A stretch of 13,087 nucleotides of DNA from Akkermansiaceae bacterium (GTDB lineage Bacteria; Verrucomicrobiota; Verrucomicrobiia; Verrucomicrobiales; Akkermansiaceae). The stretch is taken from the NCBI GenBank assembly GCA_023301545.1, contig JALZUI010000018.1, forward strand, positions 1 to 13,087, in the 5' to 3' direction. Position numbers and translations under genes: made by a program. How positions within the stretch are numbered: the first letter of the stretch is position 1; every line of letters begins with the position of its first letter. Shown here piece after piece: positions 5,257 to 11,921 of this stretch. The notes beneath the pieces are model-generated. The model saw only the letters and a list, made by a program, of their open reading frames with translations, was not told the origin of the DNA and searched no databases.

Positions 5257-7956
5257 TTACTTGGCGTTTACTTCTTTACCTAAGGCGCGGAGGTAAGCGG
5301 CAATATCTGCGACGTTTTGGGAAGTGAGGCCCATTTGTCCAGCTGAGAGCATAAGAGAGCTTTCTAGCTCTTTACGTTTTTTAACTTGCTTAGTGTCGAG
5401 TTCGACTTCTCCGCCGCCAAAGACTTTGACAACAAGGCGTTTAGCTTTGCCGCCTCCTGACAGGCTAATTCCTTGGATTGTATTTCCACTTTTCATTTTA
5501 ATTTCGGTGCCATCGAAACCGTGGGCAACACCAGCATTAGGTTGGATAATAGCCTCCGCTATAGTTTGCGTATCTCGTCCGATTCCCCACTCAGTGAGAG
5601 TAGGCCCGAACTCGACCCCAATATCGTTGATCTTGTGACATTGATAACAAATAGCAGACATGATTTTTCCTTTTTCAGCATCACCAGTCAGAGTGAGGAC
5701 TTCTTCCACGGTCGGCTTTGTGATCTCAGGTCGGTCGAGGCCAACGAGGTAGTCTACATCACTAGGTAGGGCATTAAGCTTTTCATTAAGGCCTTTCATC
5801 TGGCCTTCATACTTAGCCCAGTATCCCTTGCTGCGGGAGTAGAGCCACCAACGAGCAGTTTCTTTGAGGTCGGCGTTACCGTTTTCAGCGATTTCAACCA
5901 TTGCTACTGCCGCTTCTTTCGTTTTGATGTACCCGATAGCCGTGAGCATCTCTTTACGAAGGTCACCCGATACAGCATCGCTGAGCGCGCGTTGCTTGAA
6001 GGCGTCTACGGCTTGGTCAGGGTGGAGTCTCCATGCAAGGCGAGCCATGGCCGTACTCCATTCTGTTGGGGCCTGTGGGTTCGCTTTGAGGAGGGCGGTG
6101 TAAAGTTCGTTTTCCTTACCTGAGGCCGCCGTTCCGATGGCTTCGAGGTTCCAACGGTCTTGGCCATCGTAGTGGCTTGCTAGCTCGGTGATGATCTCGC
6201 CTGCTTCTGCCCACGATTTGTCGCGGAGGGCTAGTGCAACCTCCCGGCGTACCGCGATAGATTGGTCGGAAGCCAAGGCTTTTGCGTTTTCAAGTACTTG
6301 GTGGTCGATGAAGCGGAGGGAGCGGAAGCAGGTGATGCGTAGTTGGTCATCGGTACTGCTAGCCATAAATTCTTCGACTAGCTTGATTCCGGCTTCGCCC
6401 ATTTGAGGGAGGAGCCATAGAGCACGTGCTTTGATGTAATCCGATTCTTCAGAGAGAAGGTCTTTGACCGCAGGAATAGCAGACTCTCCTTGGGCTAGGA
6501 GTCGAGTGAATCCAACATTACGGACATTGCTTGCAGGGCTTTTTAGCGCTTCAATTTGTCCTTCGGTGGTTTCTAGGTTGTATGTTGGGGCTGTAGGGTT
6601 TTGGCCTTTTTTAGTGATTCGGTAGATTGCTCCAGCGTAATCACTATCCTTGGCGATATGGCCCCCTACACCTGCATCAAACCAATCGGCGACGTAGATC
6701 GCACCGTCTGTTCCTACGAGGACGTCGGAGGGACGGAAGTTGTTCGGGCTCACTTTAGCGCCTTTGGTTTCTTCCTCACTTTTGATCGAAAGGAAGTCAA
6801 AGCGTTCTAGGGAAAAGCCTGCTCCTTGTGGTTTTGGGTGGTAGCCAAAGATTACATTACGAGCGGCTTCACCAGAGAGAAGGAGTCCGTTCCATTGTTC
6901 ACCGAGTGCACCGTTTTCGTTAAAGGCGATTCCGGTAGGGGAGCCATTTCCGTAGATGTCACCAGCAGGGATTTTCCCTGGGTCGTCTTGTCTCCAGTGA
7001 GCATCAGACATTTGTTGTCCTGGGCGGCGGTCAGAAAGCCAAGTGGTTTTTCCGTCATCAGAGGAGAATCCAAGGTTTCCGTATTCCATGAGCCAAGTGT
7101 TACGACATGCTGGAGGGTCGTCATTATCGTTTTGGAAGACATCACCATAGGAGGTGACGGTTTCCTCATAACTATTCCGCATGTTGTGTCCGATGACGCG
7201 TAGTCCTGTTCCGTCAGGGTTGACGCGGAGAGCGACTCCTCCAACGTAGAAGTGTCCATCATCACTTTTTAATCCAGTTTGGCCTCCTTGGTTGGGACCC
7301 TTTTTACTTACCGAGGGAGCGCCACTGCGGTAGGAGCTGCCGGCTCGAATCGTGAAGCCTTCTTTATCCTGTACTACATGGGTTCCCGCGTTACCTGCGT
7401 TAAAGTACCATTGTCCGCTAGGCCCTGTGGTGACGGCATGTAGGGAGTGGTCGTGGTCTTTACCACCGAAGCCAGAGAGGAAGTTCTCTTTAGTATCAAC
7501 TTCCGGGTTAAACTTAGCGTCGCGATCAAGGTCGTGATAAATAATGATATGCGGAGGCTGAGAAACGACGACTTTATTGTCGATTACCGCGATTCCGAGG
7601 GGGGCGATAAGTTCTGGGTCTTGGACGAACACGTGTTCGGAGTCTGCAACTCCATCTTGGTCGGTGTCGCTGAGAACCATGATGCGGTCGCCAGTTTTCG
7701 CGTGAGGAGCATGAGACTTATTTCTGAAGGCTCGGTAGGCACGTCCTTCGTTAACCCAGATTCGGCCTATAGCGTCGACCGCCATGTTGGTCGGGTTATA
7801 AAACATGGGTGAAGTGGCCCAAACTTTGACCTCTAAGCCTTCGGGTACTTGGAGATGTTCCGCGGGGACGTGAGGGAGGCGCTCGCTTTGCGCAAAAGTT
7901 GGTAGTGCGATGCTAGGCACAAGAAGTGATTTCAGGGCGAATTTGTAAATATTCAT
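5257..7956 (-). CDS. PVC-type membrane-bound dehydrogenase with HEAT-like repeats and C-terminal cytochrome c domain
   Basis: An 899-residue exported protein of the Pirellula/Verrucomicrobium family, thought to oxidise sugars or alcohols and pass electrons to its own haem. A signal peptide (about 1-22, ending PTFA) is followed by a soluble-sugar-dehydrogenase-like beta-propeller (about 25-448; early motif RIWVNEGRAYR and calcium-site-like SDTDQDGVADS at 96-106). Then come alpha-helical HEAT-like repeats (about 468-713) and a c-type cytochrome domain (about 758-890) with haem motif CYQCH (Cys770, Cys773, His774). Met869 or Met875 near LMLSAGQMG could be the axial ligand. I start at ATG 7956 because AAAGGA lies just upstream, the best Shine-Dalgarno of any gene here, and the signal peptide then begins normally. 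In-frame ATGs at 7974 and 8022 would add 6 or 22 residues. The sulfatase follows 18 bases downstream. The cofactor and substrate are not evident. Confidence 0.93.
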   Translation of the reverse strand: MNIYKFALKSLLVPSIALPTFAQSERLPHVPAEHLQVPEGLEVKVWATSPMFYNPTNMAVDAIGRIWVNEGRAYRAFRNKSHAPHAKTGDRIMVLSDTDQDGVADSEHVFVQDPELIAPLGIAVIDNKVVVSQPPHIIIYHDLDRDAKFNPEVDTKENFLSGFGGKDHDHSLHAVTTGPSGQWYFNAGNAGTHVVQDKEGFTIRAGSSYRSGAPSVSKKGPNQGGQTGLKSDDGHFYVGGVALRVNPDGTGLRVIGHNMRNSYEETVTSYGDVFQNDNDDPPACRNTWLMEYGNLGFSSDDGKTTWLSDRRPGQQMSDAHWRQDDPGKIPAGDIYGNGSPTGIAFNENGALGEQWNGLLLSGEAARNVIFGYHPKPQGAGFSLERFDFLSIKSEEETKGAKVSPNNFRPSDVLVGTDGAIYVADWFDAGVGGHIAKDSDYAGAIYRITKKGQNPTAPTYNLETTEGQIEALKSPASNVRNVGFTRLLAQGESAIPAVKDLLSEESDYIKARALWLLPQMGEAGIKLVEEFMASSTDDQLRITCFRSLRFIDHQVLENAKALASDQSIAVRREVALALRDKSWAEAGEIITELASHYDGQDRWNLEAIGTAASGKENELYTALLKANPQAPTEWSTAMARLAWRLHPDQAVDAFKQRALSDAVSGDLRKEMLTAIGYIKTKEAAVAMVEIAENGNADLKETARWWLYSRSKGYWAKYEGQMKGLNEKLNALPSDVDYLVGLDRPEITKPTVEEVLTLTGDAEKGKIMSAICYQCHKINDIGVEFGPTLTEWGIGRDTQTIAEAIIQPNAGVAHGFDGTEIKMKSGNTIQGISLSGGGKAKRLVVKVFGGGEVELDTKQVKKRKELESSLMLSAGQMGLTSQNVADIAAYLRALGKEVNAK

Positions 7957-7974
7957 TATTCCTTTAATACTCAT
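7957..7974 (-). promoter_or_regulatory. Ribosome binding site that decides the dehydrogenase start
   Basis: On the minus strand the bases before ATG 7956 read AAAGGAATA, placing an AAGGA core 4-5 bases from the start codon. The upstream in-frame ATGs at 7974 and 8022 have no such sequence. The shorter start also gives a standard signal peptide, so the two lines of evidence agree. Confidence 0.6.
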
Positions 7975-8107
7975 ATTTTTAGCACTATCTTGCAAAGTCT
8001 TTTTTAAAACTATATCCATCAATTACTGTACCTTTTAGGTGTTTATAGAGAGGGCTGATGTAGTAGCGGGAATTGGGTTTGAGAGGTGTTTTATCCCTTA
8101 TATGGAA

Positions 8108-8136
8108 TTGACTCTATGTGATGAATAGTTAGTAAT
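8108..8136 (+). promoter_or_regulatory. Weak candidate promoter for thrB
   Basis: TTGACT (8108-8113; five of six consensus bases) is followed after 17 bases by AGTAAT (8131-8136; four of six). Initiation about seven bases downstream would fall on or next to the ATG at 8143, giving a leaderless or nearly leaderless transcript. That would fit the absence of a Shine-Dalgarno sequence before thrB. The -10 box is poor, so this is tentative. Confidence 0.25.
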
Positions 8137-8142
8137 GTATGT

Positions 8143-9072
8143 ATGATTGAAGATCTCCAAGAGGTTAAAGTATTTGCTCCTGCCACGCTCGCTAACCTAG
8201 GTTGTGGTTACGATGTATTGGGTCTCGCTATTTACGGGCCAGGGGATGAAATCATTATTCGTAAATCATCTTCACAGATAGGGATTTCAATTAAGGAGAT
8301 TTCTGGAGACGATGGTAAGTTACCGCTTGAAGTAGAGAAAAATACCGCGGCGATTTCCGCCCAAGCGGTGCTTGATCAACTTGGGTTGAGTGGTGGGTTT
8401 GAAATGGAGATTCATAAGAAGATGCCTTTTGGTTCAGGCTTAGGTTCTAGCGCGGCGAGCGCTGTGGGCGGTGCTTTTGCGATGAACGAGCTTCTAGGGA
8501 GTCCGTTAAGTCGCACCGAATTACTCCCTGCTGCAATGGCAGGTGAGTCTATTGCAAGCAAAGCTTGGCATGCTGATAATGTGGCGCCGGGGTTGTTAGG
8601 AGGAATCTGTTTGGTCCGGGATAACCCTACTTTAGATGTAGTGAGTCTGCCGGCTCCTGATGATTTGTGGGCTACCGTTCTCTATGACCCAGCGATAGAG
8701 ATTCTTACGGCTGAGGCTCGGGAAAAAGTTCCTGCCGAGGTTTCTACTTCTGTGGCTACTACGCAAGCAGGTCACCTTGCGGCGCTTGTCTCGGCGCTCT
8801 ATGAGCAAGATTACGCTCTACTCGCTCGCTCCATAGTAGACCATATTGCAGAGCCTGGACGTAGCGAGTTGATTCCTAACTTCGAAGGCTACAAGCAGCG
8901 GGCTTTGGCTGAAGGGGCGTTGGCCTTTGGCATTTCTGGTTCTGGGCCAAGTCTCTTTGCCCTTTCTCATGGAGAATTAGCGGCGCATCAAGTCGCGAGC
9001 GCTTTCCAAAACGACCCGGTTGAGGTCTATGTTTCCGCTATCAATACGGAGGGAGTGAGCGTAGTGAAGTAA
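8143..9072 (+). CDS. thrB: Homoserine kinase
   Basis: A 309-residue cytoplasmic GHMP-family kinase that phosphorylates L-homoserine with ATP to O-phosphohomoserine, the step before threonine synthase. The length matches the well-known E. coli enzyme. Family motifs are complete: the N-terminal substrate motif FAPATLANLGCGYDVLGLA (11-29), the ATP-binding loop PFGSGLGSSAAS (95-106), HADNVAPGLLGG (143-154) and the C-terminal GHMP motif AFGISGSGPSLFAL (261-274). Cys21 stands where many ThrB proteins have proline in NLGPG; this seems a minor variation. No other threonine-pathway genes are nearby. The gene is divergent from the dehydrogenase, with its own upstream region, and is followed by 169 non-coding bases. 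It has no visible Shine-Dalgarno sequence. Confidence 0.95.
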   Translation: MIEDLQEVKVFAPATLANLGCGYDVLGLAIYGPGDEIIIRKSSSQIGISIKEISGDDGKLPLEVEKNTAAISAQAVLDQLGLSGGFEMEIHKKMPFGSGLGSSAASAVGGAFAMNELLGSPLSRTELLPAAMAGESIASKAWHADNVAPGLLGGICLVRDNPTLDVVSLPAPDDLWATVLYDPAIEILTAEAREKVPAEVSTSVATTQAGHLAALVSALYEQDYALLARSIVDHIAEPGRSELIPNFEGYKQRALAEGALAFGISGSGPSLFALSHGELAAHQVASAFQNDPVEVYVSAINTEGVSVVK

Positions 9073-9080
9073 GGAGGGTG
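9071..9080 (+). promoter_or_regulatory. Strong Shine-Dalgarno-like sequence at the end of thrB with no evident ORF
   Basis: AAGGAGGGTG begins inside the thrB stop codon and contains a perfect AAGGAGG core. No start codon at normal spacing opens a real reading frame. GTG 9078 overlaps the element and gives six codons. ATG 9100, 22 bases beyond the core, gives Met-Ala-Asn-stop. It may be a chance match, a leader-peptide relic or a ribosome-binding element with another role. Confidence 0.3.
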
Positions 9081-9187
9081 AAAAAAGAAATTCGCTAAGA
9101 TGGCGAACTAAAGTCCTTAATTATTGAGGTTTCGCAAAAAAAATGAAAAAAGTTGAAACTAAAAGCTCAAAAAAACAGTCATAAGAG

Positions 9188-9215
9188 TTGAACCGTAGTG
9201 TAAAAACTGCATAAT
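9188..9215 (+). promoter_or_regulatory. Candidate sigma-70-type promoter for the STAS-SpoIIE operon
   Basis: TTGAAC (9188-9193, four of six consensus bases) and CATAAT (9210-9215, five of six) are separated by 16 bases in an A/T-rich region. The expected start near 9222 leaves a leader of about 20 bases before GTG 9242. This is the clearest housekeeping-type promoter I can see in the window, but it was judged by eye. Confidence 0.42.
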
Positions 9216-9241
9216 CAATTAATCTAAGTAAAACGAAATTA

Positions 9242-9754
9242 GTGAGCCAATCAGCATCAATACAGGTAGGTGAAATCGACGGGTACTCTTGGATCCGCGT
9301 TTGTGGTAGAGGCGACGTCTTCCTCGCCCCTACGCTGAAAAAATTTGTAGATAAGACCCTGTCTGATGGGGAGAGCACCTCGCCGCAGCTAGTGGTTGAT
9401 ATGGTAGAATGTTCAGGTATGGATTCGACCTTCATGGGAATCCTCGCTAGTATTGCAATTAAGGTTAAGAGCGTTGCAAACGCAGGGCTTCAACTCTGTG
9501 GTGTGACGGAAAAAAATCAAGAATCTCTAGAGGAGCTAGGATTGGATTCGTTGATGGAAATTCACTTACAGGATTCCGCGCTTTCTGAAAGTGGACTGGG
9601 GATCAGTGATAAGCTCAACCCTTGGGTGCCTGAGGGGCAAGCTAAGCCTGATGCGAAATTGATCTTAGATACTCACCAAACGCTCGGTGGTTTGAGTGAT
9701 AAGAATAAGAAGGAATTTTCAACTGTGATTGAGACCTTTAAGAAACAAGTATAG
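9242..9754 (+). CDS. STAS-domain protein, anti-sigma-factor-antagonist-like
   Basis: A 170-residue soluble protein. Residues about 5-115 form a STAS domain like SpoIIAA/RsbV, which in partner-switching systems binds an anti-sigma kinase when unphosphorylated and is released when phosphorylated. The conserved segment is LVVDMVECSGMDSTFMGIL (50-68), in which Ser62 aligns with the usual phosphorylated serine in the D-S-S/T motif. A C-terminal extension (about 120-170) carries a helical LILDTHQTLGGLS segment not found in minimal STAS proteins. The start is GTG; no earlier ATG or Shine-Dalgarno sequence fits better. Its TAG stop is followed at once by the ATG of the SpoIIE phosphatase, so the two are very likely translationally coupled and the phosphatase probably acts on this protein. 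No anti-sigma kinase or sigma factor is adjacent. Confidence 0.88.
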   Translation: MSQSASIQVGEIDGYSWIRVCGRGDVFLAPTLKKFVDKTLSDGESTSPQLVVDMVECSGMDSTFMGILASIAIKVKSVANAGLQLCGVTEKNQESLEELGLDSLMEIHLQDSALSESGLGISDKLNPWVPEGQAKPDAKLILDTHQTLGGLSDKNKKEFSTVIETFKKQV

Positions 9755-11200
9755 ATGACCTTGGGAGGACTTTCGTACATCGATTTAGTGATCTATATCC
9801 TCCTGGGGATTGCGTTTATTGGCGTCATCATTGCTGTCAGGAAAATCCTGCGGAGTAAACAAGACCTCGCGACTTCAGAGTTTCGTCGTAGCGAATTAAC
9901 TCAGGGGGAAGAACGAATCTTTGAATTTCTTCATCACCTGGGGCTTTCGATTAACGAAAATAATACCCACCAAAACCTCTACAAAGTAATCGTGGAAGGG
10001 GTTTGTAAAGTGACTAAAGCAGAGGGCGGAGCACTGTATTTATATAATGCTGATACGGAATCGTTTACTCCCGCGCACCTCAGTGCCGAATGTGCTCAGC
10101 TCGTAGCAGATCCAGACGGTGACTCTGATCCCGATCAGGAGCTCTTGTGTCGCTATCAGGTTAATAAGCATGATGGAGTTTTGGGACATGTTTTAGATAC
10201 GAATGCGGCGCTGTATATTGATGATCTACGTGGGCACGCGACCTTGTCTGACCAGTTGGTGAAGTACTCAGGGAAAGGATCGGCAATGCTGTCGCCTCTC
10301 AATCATGCGGGTGAGCAAATCGGGGTTCTGGCGGTGACTCATCAAGGACAAAGCAAATCCTTTACGAAAAACGATTTAGGAGTGTTTTCTATCATGGCTG
10401 AGCAATCCTCGTTCGCTATCGGAAACTTTGAGGCGCATGACCAAGCCGCTGAAAAACGCCGTTTAGAAAAAGAACTCGAAAACGCCCAAGAAGTTCAGCG
10501 GGTATTGATTCCCGTTAAAGCGCCAGAGGTCTCAGGCTTTAACTTTTATGGGTACAACCTAGCGGCTAAGATGGTCAGTGGAGATTACTTTGATTACACG
10601 ACAGTATCGGCCAATACGACTGGGGTGGTGATTGCCGATGTTTCAGGAAAGGGGATGCCAGCGGGTCTGATTATGGCGACTTTTCGTAGTGCTTTAAGGG
10701 CAATCGCCAAGGGAGCAAAAAGCCCCAGTGAAAGCCTGTCGGAATTAAACCGAATGATTTTTAAGGATGTGCGAGAGGATATGTTTATCAGTGCGATCTA
10801 TACCCACCTCGATCACAAATCGGGTAAGGTTAAGATTGCGAGGGCTGGTCATAACCCAGCGTATTATTGGGACTCGAAGAAAGAGGAATTAAGCAAAATT
10901 AAGTCTCCTGGCTTAGCTGTAGGGATTGATGAGGGGAGTGTCTTCGATTCGATCCTGAAGGATCATGAGGTGAAGATGAAATCTGGAGATAAAGTGTTCC
11001 TCTACACCGATGGTATCATTGAGGCGAACAATAGTGAGAAGGTGGAGTACTCCGCGGAGCGCCTAGAGGCAGAGCTTAAAGAGAACGCCCACCTTAGCGC
11101 TCGGGCGCTCGGGAAGCGTATTTTGGCTAGCATCGACTACTTTGTGGAGGATGCACCTCAGTCCGATGATATTACACTTGTGGTCATTGAGCGTGAGTAA
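9755..11200 (+). CDS. Membrane-anchored GAF-SpoIIE (PP2C-type) serine phosphatase
   Basis: A 481-residue RsbU-like regulator. One N-terminal transmembrane helix (about 9-28) is followed by a GAF sensory domain (about 55-225), a coiled-coil linker (about 228-250, AEKRRLEKELENAQEVQRVL) and a SpoIIE/PP2C domain (about 255-480). Phosphatase motifs with metal-binding aspartates are present: MVSGDYFDY (Asp277), IADVSGKGMPAG (Asp295), ARAGHNPAYYW (362-372), FLYTDGIIEA (Asp419) and APQSDDITLVV (Asp471/Asp472). The catalytic site therefore looks intact. The family dephosphorylates STAS-domain antagonists, and the STAS gene abuts it directly upstream. The ligand sensed by the GAF domain is unknown. The DNA after the stop contains no convincing terminator. 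Confidence 0.93.
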   Translation: MTLGGLSYIDLVIYILLGIAFIGVIIAVRKILRSKQDLATSEFRRSELTQGEERIFEFLHHLGLSINENNTHQNLYKVIVEGVCKVTKAEGGALYLYNADTESFTPAHLSAECAQLVADPDGDSDPDQELLCRYQVNKHDGVLGHVLDTNAALYIDDLRGHATLSDQLVKYSGKGSAMLSPLNHAGEQIGVLAVTHQGQSKSFTKNDLGVFSIMAEQSSFAIGNFEAHDQAAEKRRLEKELENAQEVQRVLIPVKAPEVSGFNFYGYNLAAKMVSGDYFDYTTVSANTTGVVIADVSGKGMPAGLIMATFRSALRAIAKGAKSPSESLSELNRMIFKDVREDMFISAIYTHLDHKSGKVKIARAGHNPAYYWDSKKEELSKIKSPGLAVGIDEGSVFDSILKDHEVKMKSGDKVFLYTDGIIEANNSEKVEYSAERLEAELKENAHLSARALGKRILASIDYFVEDAPQSDDITLVVIERE

Positions 11201-11268
11201 TTGGCCTCAAAACGTGAAAAAGATGCCGTTCCAGTGCGTTCTATGCATTTTTTGCTTTGACTCTTTCG

Positions 11269-11294
11269 CTTCAATGGCGATTTTCTCCCCATAA
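11269..11294 (+). promoter_or_regulatory. Heat-shock sigma-32-like promoter upstream of grpE
   Basis: CTTCAAT (11269-11275) resembles the sigma-32 -35 box CTTGAAA (five of seven). After 11 bases, CCCCATAA (11287-11294) matches the -10 box CCCCATNT in all but its last base. The position directly before a grpE-dnaJ operon makes the match meaningful. The predicted transcript would start near 11300, only about 7-9 bases before ATG 11308, consistent with the lack of a Shine-Dalgarno sequence. No CIRCE inverted repeat (TTAGCACTC...GAGTGCTAA) is seen. Confidence 0.42.
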
Positions 11295-11307
11295 ACAATT
11301 TATACTC

Positions 11308-11919
11308 ATGTCTGAAGATCAAATACCTGAAGAAGTAAACCCAGCCGAACTTGAAGAAGCACAAGCAGCTGATGAGGTGGCGGAAGAAACCGCTGAGGAA
11401 GTGGAGGTGCTTGAAGAAGTGCCTGAAGTCGAACTGACCCGTGAAGAAGAGCTCGAAATCGAAGTTGCGAAATGGAAGGATCAAGCTGTCCGCACTGCGG
11501 CGGAGTTGGAGAATTACCGTAAGCGCGTCTCTCGTGATTTACAGGAAGCTCGCAAGTTTGGGAATAAGGGCCTTCTCGGAGACTTACTCCCTGTGCTGGA
11601 TAACTTTAAGATGGGAATGGATGAGGCGGCTAAAGACCAGTCCTCTATGATTTACATGGGGATGAAAATGGTTCAAGGCCAGCTCGATGAATTCCTTACC
11701 GGTAATGGAGTGAAAGCTCATGATCCAACGGGACAAGAGTTTGATCACAATCTACACGAGGCGATCAGCCAAGAGGAAACTGAGGAGCATGCAGAGGGGA
11801 CGATTATCCGTACTGTTCGCCCTGGTTATACCCTAAACGATAAGCTTCTCCGTGCCGCTAATGTTATCGTAGCAGCATCGCCTAAGGCGGAAGAAGAAGC
11901 AACGGAAGAGAATAGCTAA
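11308..11919 (+). CDS. grpE: GrpE, nucleotide exchange factor for DnaK
   Basis: A 203-residue cytoplasmic co-chaperone that drives ADP release from DnaK. Residues 1-50 are a strongly acidic, glutamate-rich, probably disordered leader. They are followed by the long dimerising helix (about 45-100, including AAELENYRKRV and LLPVLDNF) and the beta-sheet head domain (about 135-190). The C-terminal family signature is clear: RPGYTLNDKLLRAANVIVA (171-189). I start at ATG 11308 (MSEDQIPEE), the usual kind of N-terminus. The frame could open at 11257, but that adds 17 residues and would overlap the putative heat-shock promoter. The dnaJ start lies 2 bases after this stop, so the two form an operon. 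dnaK is not in the window. Confidence 0.95.
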   Translation: MSEDQIPEEVNPAELEEAQAADEVAEETAEEVEVLEEVPEVELTREEELEIEVAKWKDQAVRTAAELENYRKRVSRDLQEARKFGNKGLLGDLLPVLDNFKMGMDEAAKDQSSMIYMGMKMVQGQLDEFLTGNGVKAHDPTGQEFDHNLHEAISQEETEEHAEGTIIRTVRPGYTLNDKLLRAANVIVAASPKAEEEATEENS

Positions 11920-11921
11920 TT

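Noticed and set aside
6852..7265. Minus-strand 137-codon open frame inside the dehydrogenase gene
   Set aside because: It is an out-of-frame shadow of a gene with strong family motifs. Its composition is Thr/Ser-rich with no recognisable domain.
7447..7812. Plus-strand 121-codon open frame antisense to the dehydrogenase gene
   Set aside because: It lies wholly opposite conserved beta-propeller coding sequence, with no start signal or recognisable motif.
9091..9129. Two small hairpins after thrB (TTCGC/GCGAA at 9091-9107 and CCTTAA/TTGAGG at 9115-9129), considered as a terminator
   Set aside because: The stems are 5-6 base pairs, the second has a three-base loop and a T-G pair, and neither is followed by a T tract.
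11201..11260. Possible terminator after the SpoIIE phosphatase, at the T-rich stretch near 11248-11253
   Set aside because: Only a four-base complementarity (ATGC/GCAT) could be found before the T run, too weak to call.
11257..11306. TTGACT (11257-11262) and TATACT (11301-11306) as a sigma-70 promoter for grpE
   Set aside because: The boxes are 38 bases apart and neither has a partner at 16-18 bases; TATACT nearly touches the start codon.
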